A DNA stretch of 64,000 nt from Isoetes taiwanensis (lineage: Eukaryota; Streptophyta; Lycopodiopsida; Isoetales; Isoetaceae). Position 1 is the stretch's first letter. Each line of letters starts with the position of its first letter. The DNA lies in NCBI GenBank assembly GCA_021234155.1, contig JAJEKV010000016.1, positions 3,090,471 to 3,154,470 of the forward strand. The letters run 5' to 3'. Under the pieces are notes generated by a model. The model saw nothing but the letters and a program-made list of their open reading frames with translations. It did no database searches and had not been told where the DNA came from. The translations under genes and the position numbers were made by a program. Positions 12,508 to 24,659 of the stretch are shown here, one piece after another.

Positions 12508-13452
12508 TTGCTTGTTTGCATGTTGAAAATGCCATATAAACTAGAGCAACAAGAAGTCATACAAAATTACCAAGCAAAAACTTTATTCTTAGGCATGTGC
12601 TATGTTGTTTACATGGGGTACTTGGCATTATTTATTGTTGTACCATCTAATTATAGAGGTCTTGCTTGTAGAAATGGAAACAAGAACTCATCTCCTGGAT
12701 GCAGGAGATGAGGTCTTTCCATCTTATTTCTTCATTATCTTTGTTTAGTTGTCTGTAAAGCATGTTCTAGGGTTTGAGCAAGGCAGATTTTGGCAGCTTT
12801 GTGTGGCTTGCACTCATCTGTTTAGTCACACAGTTCATTGTAAAATTGTTCATGGATTTCTTTGGCATGCATCGGCTGCTCCAGAGTTGCAAAACTATTG
12901 CTTCATACATTGTCTTATTTTAGGGGCAACCCTTTGTGCGACAGCACCTTGTTTATATTGATTTATGCACGTCCTATTGTGTGGCTATGAATTTAAGAAC
13001 GTACAAGACTTGAACACATCTTGCTGCCTCATGTTTTTGGGCCCATAATGTAGTCATATACAAAGGTACACTAAGGAATATTTGTAAGTACAATACCATG
13101 GTTGGCCATTGTTTATATTTAGCCTAGCATTCTTAGGGCTTTCAAAATCCCCTCATGGTAATATTTCAATAATCAATAACTATGGAACAATTAAATATGG
13201 ATAGCACACATACCCATTAACACACGAGATATGTAACAAATCATAAAAACTATAACTGTAGCAAGGCCTGCAGTTAGGGTTCTGACGGCGAAACTTTGAT
13301 CGGTGATATCTCTCTTATCTGGTGTCAGATTTTGGCGTGCTTGGGCTCGTTGGAAAGCTTGCTCCGAGCTCTTTCCGGAGGTGTATAGCATCAGCTGTTT
13401 TGCATGTGGCTTGTTGCCGCAAACAGCTGATTTCCGGACTGGTTCGGATGTC

Positions 13453-14919
13453 ATGGCTCCTGCCAGACAGGCTGATGGGGGACCGATTGAGCCTCATGGC
13501 TTGGGGCTGAAGCCAAGGGAGATGGCGAGGAGAAAGAATCCTCCAGTAAAGGGGAAGGGCGCGGGTCTCGGCATGCATGAAGAGGCGCGGGCTGTAGGAA
13601 GTGGCATGCAATTGGTGGCAGAGATGAGGGAGCTCTTGGAATCCCCTTCGGTTGAGAGGTATGTGGATTGCTCTTCCTCTCAATATAATTCTGAGACCCC
13701 AGTAGATTGTGTTTTGGAGACTCCGGTCTTGATTCCATCAAGCATGCCCCTTTGAAATCCGGATGCAGTGATGCCCTCTTCCCCTCGTGCTTGGGAAGGG
13801 ATCACTTGATGGTGATGCGCCCTCTTCTAGGGTGCATGTAGGCTGATATTGCCTCACGGGTGCCCCTGGATACCTCTCGGGGATGCCGGCGGCAGCCCCA
13901 ACTCTGTCTTGCGCCTGCCTGGCGGAGCAATGACACTATTGCTTTCGCATCACTTTCGGCCGGGGTTTTCAGATGGATCAAGCGCCAAGGCTCGGAGTGT
14001 AGGACTGCCCGTGTTCAAGAGGCTTTGAAATTTGTGGCGGATCATCACTCTGTTGACTGCGGTGACTCTTCCAAAGACTCCATGGATAGATATTGATCAT
14101 ACCGGGCATGTTCGGACCATTGAGAATCTAGTTTCATTTCTTGCGGTATTGGGCTACTTCACGAGTTACATATTGGACACGAGGAGGTTTAGCTCTTGGC
14201 TTGCCGGACATCTGAGGCGGATTGGTTTGCCCAGGTATCAGTCTCTGAAATTCCTACCAAATAATTTCTTCATAATCATGTTTGAGGCTGAGTCTTCTGT
14301 GCGGCAATTGGTTAGTCGGGGGGTGGATACTTTGGGTGAATCATATGTGTTGTATCAGTATTATACTCCGGCAATGTCCACCAGTTCTTTGACAGCGGTT
14401 AAAATCCCGTGTTGGTTCCAGATTCAGGATCTTCCTCCTGATCTGATGGTGCCTGATTTCTTGGTTTCTATGGCTAATGGCCTGGGTGTATATTTGGCTC
14501 ATTCTATTGTGCAGGTCCCCAAGATCTGTGTTGCTCTGCCTGCTTTGCAGCCTGTGCCCACTTCTCTTCCAGTGCGTAGTGGTCCCTGGCACTTTCTTTT
14601 CCGCTTGAAGCTTTTGAATGGCTCTGAGATCCGGCGGATGTTTCCATCTATTGTGCTACCATCTGACCCTGTTGATGATCCTGCTGGTCCTGCTGGTGAT
14701 TGTGATGTGGTAGGGGTTGCGGGTGCTTATGCAGGGGCCCGGGATTCCTCTGTTCCTGAGGTAACAGACAGAGGACTCCGTGGTGCAGTGAGTGGAGTTG
14801 GACGAGGTGGTGTGGTTGGGAGAGGTGGTGTGGGGCGGGCGAGGCGGGCGCTGCTGTGGCCCGCCCATTGGATGGTGGGTCTAGGGGCGTGTGGTGGCTC
14901 GGGGGGAGGGCTCAGATGA
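13453..14919 (+). pseudogene. LINE ORF1 with DUF4283-like domain
   Basis: Translation probably began at MAPARQADGGP (13453), a start matching the ORF1 position in the sister LINE. A frame to 13755, one at 13860-14096 and a long frame at 14032-14919 cover the protein. The long frame holds FLPNNFFIIMFEAESSVRQL, IPCWFQIQDLPPDLMVPDF and SMANGLGVYLAHSIVQVP, equivalent to the minus-strand copy at 7.7-8.3 kb. The C-terminus is Gly/Arg-rich, as expected for an RNA-binding tail. Frame breaks near 13760 and 14080 disable it. Role in the family: LINE RNA binding. Confidence 0.75.
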
Positions 14920-15229
14920 TTTGGTTGTGGCTAGGTCCGAGGGGCAGTGGGGGGAGGGGCTGGTGATCTTCTTTGGGGATGTCCCTGGCGGTATGTCTTG
15001 AGCATGAGGTGGCTGGAGCAGCCCGGTTGGAGGTCGAGACTAGTGTGGCCCATGACTCTATGGAGGTGCACAGGGGACTTCCAACACGTGTTGGAAGTGG
15101 AATGTCACGATAAGCGACTGTGGATCACATTCTTTGTGATTAATCCTCGGCTTTGGGACGATGACTCGTGGAGTGGGCTGATGGCACGGTGGGTAGGCAT
15201 GTGGGGCTGGACACTTCTCCTCCTGGGAT

Positions 15230-15960
15230 GAATAGGTCGATCCTCGGTTGGAATGTAAAGGGTGCGGTCCTCTAGTAGTAAGAGGGCCCGTGTTTCTTTG
15301 GCACCGGCGATTCGTCCTCGATATTGTTTGCATTCAGGAGCATAAGTGTCCACGGGGGTGATATGTCCAGGGCTCATGAATATGGTTGGTAGGCGGTTTG
15401 GCTCTATTGCTTCTTCTTAAAGGCGGACTAGTGGGGCACTCTTATTGCTTGGAGGTTGGATGTGCGGGTCACATACTGCCCGGCGAGGAGTTTGGTCGGT
15501 GGGCAATAATTAAGTGGTTGGAGGGGCGGGCAAGAGTGGGGATTGTTAATGTTTATGCCCCTAATCAGCCTTCTCCGGGGGTGCTTTATGGGCCACAGTC
15601 CGGAATAAGTTCGCGAGCCCTTGGTGGGTTCTGGTGCTTGGTTCTTTGTTAGGGGATTTCAATATGGTAGAAGCGAGTAGAAGATCGTTACGGTTCTGGA
15701 ACCCGAGGTTGTGCATGGGTTTGAGAGGAACGATGGTCTCGTTTGTTGCGGATTTGGCCTTGGTTGAGGTCCACGGGGACTTGTCTTTCACCTATTGTAA
15801 TAGGCGGTTAGTGCGGGGTGGGCATATGCTAGGCATGATGGTGCTATGCTTCTCCATGCGCATTGGATGGTGTGCCCTCTTTGCGCCGGAGTAACATTCT
15901 GTCTACCTCCATTTCTGATCATTACCCTCGGGTTTTGTCGGTCGAGTGCGGTTGCCTCTC
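15230..15960 (+). pseudogene. LINE ORF2 endonuclease domain remnant
   Basis: NRSILGWNVKG near 15231 is the usual start of the AP-like endonuclease. Later parts in shifting frames are RWAIIKWLEGRARVGIVNVY (ending YAPN, about 15500-15560), LLGDFNMVEASRRS (about 15646) and SDHYPRVL (about 15915), the conserved GDFN and SDH motifs of this domain. Several stops and frameshifts break it. In active LINEs it nicks target DNA for target-primed reverse transcription. Confidence 0.75.
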
Positions 15961-16499
15961 GGCCCTCTCGGGCGGTGTTCCGTTTGAACGCCCGGCTTCT
16001 TGTCGGATTTCGGCCCGGTGCAAGGAGTTGTGGCTTGATACCTTTTCATCTCGAAGGGTATGTCTGGTATGGTGGCTGTTGGCGTTAGTGAAGCGTTTTG
16101 CCAAAAGGTCTTTGGTAGGCGTGTGCGGCGAGAAGGCAGGGGAGTTGCATAGTCTCTCGGGGAGTTGGAGAAGATTGGTATGACCTTCGATGGCATTAGG
16201 GAGAATCACGGTGTTGCGGCGTATTGTTGCTCTGGAGCAGGTTAAAGTCTGCGGGCCCGTGTGGCTTTTGGTTGAAGGAGGGACACAAGTTAAAGGTGTT
16301 CTTGAGCGGCTAGGCAGCGGCGATATCACGACATCTATGGCGTCCCTTGCTTTACTGATGGCGGACTTTGGAGGACCCGCTGATTTGCGGAGGTATGTGC
16401 ATGCTCATTTCTCGGGGTTTTTCGGCCACGCATCTTCCCTATGAGCAGGAGATCACGGGAGCTTGTTTTGGGGCTGTTAAGCCATCTATTATCCCTCAC

Positions 16500-17720
16500 C
16501 GGTGAGTGAGAGCTTGGAGCGAGGAGCTCTCGGAGAGGATTTAGCGGAGGCATGTATGTGCATGGCCAAGGACAAATGTCCTGGGCTGGATGGCATCCCC
16601 GGGAGTTCTTTCGGACTTATTGGGAGTGGGCTGGTGAGTCATGTACGGTATATCTTGAGTTCTTTGCAGTCTTCTCAAATGGATAGGATCTTGAATACCG
16701 CATGCATTTCCTTGATTCCTAAGGTTAAGCGACCTTCTACTATTAATGATTGGAGGCCTATATCCTTGTTGTCCTCTCGTGTATAAGATTATTAAGAAAA
16801 GCCCTAGCGAGAGAAGTTGAAGCCGTGTTGACTTCTTCCATTAGTAAAAGGTGCGATGCGGGTTTGTTCACGGGAGGAACATTTTGACTAATGTTCTTTG
16901 CGGCTTATGAGGGGCCTTTATTGGGCGGAAAACAGAGTCAAGGCATTGCCTATCTTAAGCTTGACTTTGCCAAAGCTTTTTATAGTGTCCGTTAAAGTTC
17001 TTATGCGCCATGATGTTAGCATTGGGCTGTGGTTTACAGAGAGACAGTCATGAAACTACATAGGTCAAGCCGCGGGCTCTGATGGTGTGCGGGGTGAACC
17101 CTCCGCCTTTTTTTCCTTGGGCGGAGGGGTGCGTCGAGTGCCCTTTGGCCCCGTTTTGTTCTGATTGTGGCGAGGCACCGCCTGATTGTTTTTGGCTGCA
17201 GTGGAGGAGGGGGGTGGTGGATGGGCTTGGGATGCGGGATGGTAGTCGTGATTATTAACCAGTTCGCCCGGTTCGATGACACTTTCCCTCTTCTTGGTGG
17301 CGAAGAGAGGAATTTCGGAATGTGAAGGGTTTGTTGGATACTTTCTCCTTGGCCTCGAGGCATTCTTCTGAATTGGGGTAAATGCTCCGTGCATTATGGG
17401 CTCACCGACTCCGCCTCCCCTTGTTTGGCTTTATTCCCTTGGCGTGTGCTTCCGTAATGTGTGTACTAAGTTGTTGGGTATTCCCTTTGGAGGGATGTTT
17501 CGAGGGGAGGGTGTGGGATGAGATTTTGCGGGGTTGCGAAAACACCTCAATTGGTGGAAGGGTAGCAAGTTGTCCATGGCGGGTAGGATCACTATTGCCA
17601 AGTCGATTGCTTTGTAGCACTCATGTGTATACAAAGATCCGCGATGTTAGCTCCCGAGGGTAAGATACGGGCTTTGGATAAGATTGTTCAAAATTTTGTG
17701 TGGGCGGGGATGATGAAGGG
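16500..17720 (+). pseudogene. LINE ORF2 reverse transcriptase remnant
   Basis: Recognisable blocks are DKCPGLDGIPGSSF, then ISLIPKVKRPSTINDWRPIS (16560-16770), then a Lys/Ala-rich YKI block. The QGCPLAP-like block lies near 17090-17160. Near 17260 the expected FADDT catalytic box reads FARFDDTF, with two extra residues. After the core, GENTSIGGR-like and GLAIRIWHYI sequence (17500-17800) matches the region that follows RT in plant L1s. Frames change repeatedly, so no complete polymerase can be made. Confidence 0.75.
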
Positions 17721-18940
17721 GCGGTTGTTAAAGTGGCTTGGTGGAAGTGTCTCCGCCCGGGAGGATGGGGGCTTGGCCATTCGGATTTGGCACTACATAG
17801 TAAGGTGTTGGTCTCAAGTTTGTTTGGAGCATTCCCGCAGGATGGAGCATCTTCTCCTGCGGTATTTGTTGTTGCAGTCTCTTCGCCATTGTGTGGCATT
17901 TGGGAAGCCGTCTGTGCATGTGGAGTTGCCCTGGGCACTGTTGTATGGTCTCCGGCCTTTCCCACATGCATCCCCTTTTCTCCACTGGGGGTGTTGGGGC
18001 TTGGGATCATGTCGTGTGCTCTTCGGCTAGATTATGCCTCGGTTTATCACCACTCTTCTCCTTTCTTGTGGGTTCCTCTACCCCCTGCGCACTTGCCCTT
18101 GGCTGCCACTGTGCATGCTCGGGCCTTGAGGCCCGTTGGAGGCGAGCTGCTGTGCTCACCTTGGAGGATTGGTATTGGGGTGGTCGGCTAGCTTCATGGG
18201 AGTTCTTTCGAGCTCGCTTTTCGCTGAAGGGCATGACACAGCTATCACGGGAACAAGTGGCGAGAAGTATTCCGCTACACATACCTATAGTCCCTCAGGA
18301 TGATGTGGTGGTGCAGGTTTGGAAGGTTCATCCAGATGTTGTGTCTTCTTGTTTTGTGCGGTCTTGTTACCGGGTGTTGGCTATTCATGACACACTGCCC
18401 CCATCGGGGAAAGTGGTCTCTGCAGCTTAGGGTTCTCGATGGCTTTCGGTTTGGGCGTGGACATGGAGCTCACTTCCCCACCGAAGGTTAGGGGTACTTC
18501 GTGGCGGTGGTGCACCGCTGTCGGGGAGTGAATGTCCTTGTGAGTCAGTTTAAATTTTGGGTGTGAGCCCTCTTTGCCCTTGTTGTGGTCTTCATCGTTG
18601 AGGCGTAGAGCATTATGCGGTTTATGCCCTCACTTGCGGGCTGCCTAGGATTGGGTCGGGGCTTTATTTCGTGAGATTGACTAGCCAGCGATTCTTTTGC
18701 TTCATGTATCACGGTGCTTGGCGCTCTTGCGGCGGCAAGCCTTGCATCTGTGCGTGGCTTGGTTGGTGTGGTTAATTTGGAAGCGGCGGTTGTGGATCTT
18801 TCAGGGGATTCCAGCAGCCTGCGGCCTCTCGATTCCTCGACTTCGGGTACAAGCTATTTCAAAGCTTTCGGTGTTCAGGGATTAGTAGGCGGAAGTTTGC
18901 CATTTGGCGGGACTTCTTGGGTGTTGTAGATGGTGATGGT
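17720..18940 (+). pseudogene. LINE ORF2 C-terminal region (zf-RVT-like) remnant
   Basis: Open pieces after the RT contain CEPSLPLLWSSSL-like sequence and AWLVWLIWKRRLWIFQG (about 18750-18810). The WLIWKxRxxxIFxG pattern is typical of the end of plant L1 ORF2 after the zinc-binding block. Frameshifts separate the parts. Confidence 0.6.
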
Positions 18941-19109
18941 CGGTTTGTACAGCAAAGAGAGTTGCGGTTTGTTTGTGAGTTGGTTGTGGAGTGTCGAGGT
19001 ATCGGCCGCCTCTTTGGGGCAGTTCTCCTCCCTCCTCACTTGCTTTGTAACATTACCATTCTTTTAATATATTGATGACACGGTTCTTCAAAAAAAAAAA
19101 AAAATCATA

Positions 19110-19560
19110 AATTAATAAGCAAACTGTGGCAAACCCTACTTTATTATGTTGGTCTGACTATCTATCTATCATATGAAGTCATCATTGCAAGTGGCATATT
19201 TGGTATACCCAGAATTGTCGAAACAATTTAATGATTTATAATGGTTCAAAAGTCATATATAAATGGAAGTATGCCAGTATAATGGTTTTTACACATCCTT
19301 CAAATTTATCCTTTTGGGCTGCGTATTAATTTGTCTAATTATAACTCCCTCATAGCAGGGGCACGTAGAGCACAAATGGTGACATTAATATGCAAATAAG
19401 ACTATTGGATAACTGTTTAAATAGTCCCTATCTTGGATGTACCATACATAAGTCTATCACTAAGCTTTACATCTTTCCGTTTGTTTTGCGGTGTACTACC
19501 ATAGTCATGGACTTGCATCTTGTTATAGCTTATTTGGGAGGTTTGGGGTGTTCAAAGGAA
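19110..19560. other. AT-rich spacer, no supported gene
   Basis: No open frame or repeat of note between the LINE tail and the PPR remnant. Confidence 0.5.
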
Positions 19561-20290
19561 CAGTTTGCCTGCCTATATAGCTTATGTCTGTGCAATATCA
19601 GTGGCTCCAAGTTTGGCATAAGCATCAAGAATACCAACAAATATCATCATGTTTGGCATGATCTCTTTCATATGCATTTTCCCCAGAAGTTTTAAGCCTT
19701 CCTTCATGCACCTATGCTTTGAATATGATGTTATCAAGGCTGTCGATAGTATTATATCCTTCTCATTAATCTTGTCAAAGACCCTTTGTGCATCCTCCAG
19801 TCTCTTAAACCTTCCATACATGTATACAAGAGGCATGCAAGTGGATATATATGTATCCATAGAGGCAACTCCCATAACAAAACAAACTGCTTATGCACTC
19901 CACATTTTTTGCTTTGGATTGATCCAGTGCATCAATAACCAAATCTATGATATATTGGTAAAAGAAAGATGGACGAGACCATTTTCCCTGCCAATGAAAT
20001 GAGCTTGCCCAGAACTTGTATGGGATTCCCAAAATCAATAGACTGGGCTCCTTGCGAATCACTTAAATACATTCTTCCATATCTAACCCTACTCTGCGAT
20101 ATCCACGCATGCAACAAACCACCCAAAGGAGCAACCAAAACAATCTTCTAAACATGGAAAAGCAAAGGACGTTGAAGCTATTCCTTGAGATGGATCTAAA
20201 AGCATACCTGTACACAACGTTTCCACAAATTGCAAGTTCCACAGTAGATCCTCAGCTAACAGACAACAAATTCTCCAAACCAATTTTGTC
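19560..20290 (-). pseudogene. Pentatricopeptide-repeat (PPR) protein pseudogene
   Basis: Minus-strand frame 19875-19582 reads LVYMYGRFKRLEDAQRVFDK, DIILSTALITSYSKHRCMKE and GLKLLGKMHMKEIMPNMMIF, then VGILDAYAKLGATDIAQ. These are P/L/S-type PPR repeats (the VYMYxxxxxxEDAxxVFDxI and TALITxYxK patterns). Upstream frames (20062-19805, 20138-19932, 20295-20089) carry weaker matches in changing frames with stops, so this is a 5'- and 3'-truncated relic. PPR proteins normally bind organelle RNA; no such role is possible here. Confidence 0.8.
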
Positions 20291-20339
20291 GGCATAATAG
20301 TTCCCCTGTTTCATGGCTAGAACTAGCATAGTTTATGGC

Positions 20340-20880
20340 GAACGTTAGCAATAGAGGTTATTGGAACTTGGCGGATCACCTTATCATAGAGGGGCGAATG
20401 CGATCTATACAGCCCCGCCCTCTCCCCCCCGTAAGCAGCAAAATTCCACGTCCGCATTCTATATTTCTGCCGCCCGTCGTCCGCGATAACATTTTAGCGG
20501 ACATTTTGACTGTTTTTTCAACCTGGTCGTCCGCCAGATATATATTTCTGGTTTTTTAGTTCTGTGAACTTGGAGAGAGAGACACACAGAGACAGACACA
20601 GAACTTGCTTGAATTACAGAACAATAAAAACTAAAGAACTAGGAAACTGTGAACCCAGGACAGATCACCCTAAATCTGTTCACTACAAGCATATGTTGGA
20701 AACTGTTAAATTCATTCAGGACCATTGATAACATCTCTAAAATACATAGAAACGTGTTTACAGAAAATGTTGAAAGCATCATCTTTATGCAGCACAAAAC
20801 GTTTCCTCCACATGTACTCCAAGAAATACGACTCATACAATGCCTTCTGAGTTCCATAGATTAAAGTCCCCTACTAACTA
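20340..20880. other. Spacer with a purine-rich GA/CA tract
   Basis: A GAGAGAGAGACACACAGAGACAG tract lies near 20573-20602. A 74-codon open frame at 20335 has no recognisable domain. No gene supported. Confidence 0.4.
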
Positions 20881-20884
20881 TCGA

Positions 20885-21330
20885 ACTAACGATTTAGAAT
20901 ATGGCCAGTGCTATGATCTAGTCCACCAAAATCATGGCTCGATACCACATGCTCCCGTAATCCATACGATGCTTCCATCATATAAATATGGGAATTCCCC
21001 TCCCGTGGCGACCACATCACCATGGAAAGGCCCTCCGTCTAACTCGGACCACTTGGGATGGCCAAGTATCCGGGTGAGGATCATGGAGGTGTCATTCGTC
21101 CCGCGTCCTCTATGGGAGTCCTTTACAGCGGAAGCGTACACACATGTTAGCACATAGCAATCATGCTCAAAATAATATACCATCACGAAGGGTGGTCCAT
21201 CCATCATCATATAAATAGCAATACAAGTACAAGATAACATAAGCAATATACCACCAATAAGGGCTTTACACTCGACTCGGACTCTAGGGCGCCACTCACG
21301 GCTCTGCCGCTGGTGGCTCACCAGGTCAGC
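20885..21330 (-). mobile_element. GC-richer unidentified repeat-like block
   Basis: Composition rises between about 20990 and 21330 and a 129-codon minus-strand frame is open (21321-20932), with a hydrophobic stretch but no recognisable domain. Its 3' neighbour is a repeat shared with 30.4 kb. I think it is non-coding transposon sequence but cannot place it. Confidence 0.3.
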
Positions 21331-21470
21331 TGAAAATTTCTTTTCGAAATTTTAAGCTGACTAAAATTACTCATCCCTAAGGCATGCATATGATAAAATG
21401 AATGAATGAAAGAATGCATTTTATTGTCTATAGAGACCGATTGGCCTATAGGACCCAATCAAATAGAATA
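21285..21470 (-). repeat. Dispersed repeat joined to non-LTR tail (copy 1; copy 2 at 30.42-30.66 kb)
   Basis: This stretch shares with 30480-30655 the order GCGCCACTC, GCTCTGCCGCT, GAAAATTTCTT, CTAAGGCATGCAT, (GAAT)n and then GAGACCGATTGGCCTATAGG. Read on the minus strand, the non-LTR 3' tail (GACAATAAAATGCATTC) is followed by (ATTC)n and the other sequence. The two copies agree closely, so both come from one repeat family. Confidence 0.75.
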
Positions 21471-22760
21471 GAATAGAATAGTTTTTTATCGCCCACTTTG
21501 AGACCAATGGCCTATGGGACCCGAAGGGCCAAAAAACTTATTACCGTCCGGTTAAAAACCCCGCCCAAGGGTTTTCGAGGGAAAACCGTGGCGATAATAA
21601 GAATGTCAAAACCGCATAAGTATACATCATCATGAAATAAATGTGTATGTACATGTCAAGTGCGTGCCCGGGACATAGCTGATCTCGCATGTCCATGACC
21701 TCCCGGCTGTATGATCCTAGCATCCGTGACGGATGCCGTGCTCAATGTCACATGTAGCGGCTGGTCAGGCCTGACCAACTCAACTCATAAGCGTCGGATT
21801 TGATCATATCTTTGGGCAACTTTGAAGGGTATGAGATTCATCCTCAATGACTCCCATTTGGCAAAGATTGACAGAGTCGTCCCGACGTGGCTCACCAATC
21901 CATCCGCCTGCCTCTCAATTCAAGATGATGTGCCCCTATGCGAATGGAGGCAATGAGTCTGCGTCTTTCATGGGCAAGTGGGTGCGCAGGTAGCATTGTG
22001 GGCCTCGCTCCAATGTGGGATTTATGTGGCGCTGGGTAGTGTCTTTGTCTTGACTGTTCAAGGGCGCCGGCATCCCAAAGCTTGCTGATGAAGCAAGCGT
22101 CAAGATATTGCCTCAAGCTATGGCGACCGCCTCTGTTTGCACATGTATGCACCGTGCTCCTCGCACATTCCATCTAGCCATCCATTGAGCTCTCTTTTCC
22201 CTCCAGCAGGCCTTGAGGCGCTGTGGCCCCATTGCCATGATATAAGCTAGTTTTGGGAGACGAGCATTGTCCATGTTGACCACCTTCCTAAAATAGACAA
22301 TGTGGCGATCAAGGGCCGCCCTCAAGAGGCAAGAATCCATTTCCCTGCAGAGAATTTGATATGGGACTGTGGGACTTCACCCCTAGTGCTTTCGTACCAA
22401 GAAGGCTTTCTTTTGCTCCCAAGTCATTCCAAGTAGCGAGGGATACTACACCGGGCCCCATACTTCCACCCCGTATAAAAGGACAGGCTCTACTAAGACT
22501 TTGAACAGGTGTGACTGATGGGTCCAATCATACAACTCCGCTCTATGACTATTGTTTTGCATTGCATATAGTGCTTTCCAGCCCGCCAGTAACTTCGTGA
22601 GCCGTATGGATGTGTCCCGGTGCATAGTAGACGGAAACTCCACTCAAAGAGAACAATAAGCATTTCTCTGTCAGGATTAAAAGGAGGATAACCCAACCCA
22701 CCTTCTTTACATCCCATTCCACCTTCTTTTTTTGGGAGTTAAATTTTCCCATGACACCAA
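21470..22760 (-). mobile_element. Non-LTR retrotransposon 3' half, minus strand
   Basis: Minus-strand frames give HTAHEVTGGLESTICNAKQ-type sequence, ALYAMQNNSHRAELYDWTH, VLVEPVLLYGVEVWGPV (near 22450-22500), then LRAALDRHIVYFRKVVNMDN and FISKLWDAGALEQ. The order and sequence match the plus-strand fragment at 2.39-3.49 kb. The 3' end carries the family tail, with GGGTCCCATAGGCC-like sequence, GGGCGATAAAA and (ATTCT)n at about 21460-21530. Stops and frame changes make it inactive. Confidence 0.8.
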
Positions 22761-22841
22761 TATGTAGCATAATAACAGGGGGTTGCTTTTGTATTTTTAT
22801 ACTTTTTCTCTAAGGTTTTTATATGATTTGGTGGCGATTAA

Positions 22842-22916
22842 AATGGATGTACTAATGCGTACATCTAGAGTGATACTTATCTCTGCGGCAATGATTTTTA
22901 TATTTTACTTCAATGG
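22842..22916 (+). CDS. Possible first exon with a hydrophobic leader
   Basis: ATG at 22842 opens MDVLMRTSRVILISAAMIFI, then FYFN, and the frame ends at a good donor (AATG|GTAAGC). The peptide resembles a signal peptide. No following exon could be joined, and the family is unknown. It may be chance or a relic. Confidence 0.25.
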
Positions 22917-23351
22917 TAAGCACCCATGTATTCTTTTTTTTCCTTATGTATTTGGGACATGTGCATGCAGTGCCCTCGAGGGTTTTCATTTTAGGGTTCA
23001 TGGTTTTTAGTTTGAAGCTTTGGATAGGGTCTCCACGGAGGGCCATTTCTTTTTTGATGTATATTCAGCTTGAATTGCTAGATGCGTAACCGCTCATAAA
23101 GCCGGATTAGATTGCAAGAGGGGCCGCTTTCTTGCTTGGTGTATACCCAGCTGGGATTGCTAGGTGCGGGGCCGTTTCATTATACCGGTGGACACCCATT
23201 TTTGTTATCGCGTTTTCTTTATATGATCTCAAGATCCTATTTGCTTCAACGACATCTATCTCATAGACCCTTACGATGTAAACGAAGTTTCTAAATAGGC
23301 GGGTTGTGCGTATGATGAAGGGGCCGCATGATTTCCATTGCTTGATTTAAA

Positions 23352-24655
23352 ATGATATGCTTTAGGCATTTCGGCGTTTATTCCAATGGCCATCCGTCTA
23401 TGGCACCTCATAATTCAAAAAATGGCTCAATGAAGATGAAAGGCATCCAAGAACATGAGCTTGCGGTGTATGTTCCTCCAATCAGGTATCCAAGAATATA
23501 TATCCTTTTTGTGTTTCTCCTGCATGTTGCTTGCGAACATCAAAGTGCAATGTAATCAAGATATTCTTGATTTCTCCAGTGCCATGGCCTTTGCACCACA
23601 TATGCAATTCTCCTTCTTATCTCTCAAGTTCTTCCGTTATCTTGATTCTGCAAATGTATGTAAACTAATTTTCGTTCAAAAAGCTGGAAGTAACTTTGTT
23701 GTCTGTCCAATGATTTGTATTTATGCTGCAGGGAAAGTGGTTTTGTTGTTCCCGAGCTGCAACAACAGATTATTGACACCATGCATTTGATTTGAATAAA
23801 GATTGAAAGCCTTACCAAAGAAGATGGGCCAGTCTTAGCGGAGGCTTTCCATGGGATCAGGTCATATTTCATGTTTGAGAGCATGTTCTTTTTTGTCTCA
23901 AACTACTGGTAGCCCATTGCCTGAGGAAAATGATGTGCTTTAGGCATTTCAGACATTTATTCCATTGGCCATCTATCTATGGCAGCTCATAATTCAAAAA
24001 ACAGGCTCAATGAAGACGAAAGGCATCCAAGAACATGAGTTTGCCTTCTATAGGTTGGGTCTTCCAAGCATATAGCATTCCGCTTGCAAACACCAAAGTG
24101 CAAGTCATCAAGATATTTGTGATTTCTCCGGCGCAAACGCATGATACATAACCAGAGCCAAATCACAGCCAACACCATGGCCTTTGCACCAGGTATGCAA
24201 TTCTCCTTCTTATCTCTCAAGTTCTTCCGTTATATTTATTCTGTTATGTTTATTCTGCAAATGTATGTAAACTTTTTTCCGTTCAAAAAGCTGGAAGTAA
24301 CTTTGTTGTCTGTCCGCTGATTTGTATTTATGCTGCAGGGAAAGTGGTTTTGTTGTTCCCGAGCAGCAACAACATATTACTGACACGATGCATTTGATTT
24401 TGAATAAAGATTGAAAGCCTTACTAAAGAAGATGGGCCCTTACTAAAGAAGATGGGCCAGTCTTAGCGAAGGCTTATAGCTATGTGTATTAAAATTTACC
24501 ACGAATCTAAGTTTGTACACAGTCTCTGCAAATAGTAAAATCTGAGAAAGTAACAGCATTGCTTTCCAGGGGATCGGGTCATATTTCATGTTTATATTTC
24601 ATGTTTGAGAGCATGTTCTTTTTTGTCTCAATCTAATGGTAGCCCATTGCAGCAG
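23352..24655 (+). pseudogene. Tandemly duplicated terminal-exon fragment of an unknown gene
   Basis: Two direct copies start at 23352 and 23930 (period 578 bp), sharing ATTCAAAAAA, GGCATCCAAGAACATGAG and the exon after TTTATGCTGCAG. In copy 2 an upstream segment ending MAFAP with donor CCAG|GTATGC (near 24190) joins in phase to GESGFVVPEQQQHITDTMHL. In copy 1 the same exon reads ESGFVVPELQQQIIDTMHLI and stops, and the donor has changed to CCACATATGC, so its splice site is lost. Copy 2 also carries about 95-115 extra bases near 24471-24566. I do not recognise the protein. Confidence 0.5.
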
Positions 24656-24659
24656 GACC

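Larger units (their letters stand above)
13248..19104 (+). mobile_element. Near full-length L1-type LINE with poly-A tail (decayed)
   Basis: The element runs from a 5' leader similar to that of the 7-9 kb LINE to a poly-A at 19090-19104. In order it holds ORF1, an AP-endonuclease region, reverse transcriptase and a C-terminal part. The direct repeat AAATCATAAA lies at 13238-13247 and 19102-19111, a plausible TSD; its unique core is only TCATAAA because of the poly-A, so this is moderate evidence. The body is GC-rich compared with its flanks. Many stops and frameshifts in ORF2 show it is inactive. Confidence 0.85.

Noticed and set aside
14341-16330. Minus-strand frames across the LINE
   Set aside because: They are shadows of GC-rich ORF1/ORF2 sequence; the plus-strand motifs are convincing.
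20932-21321. 129-codon minus-strand frame with a hydrophobic segment
   Set aside because: No domain, mixed composition and adjacent to a dispersed repeat; probably fortuitous in GC-richer repeat DNA.
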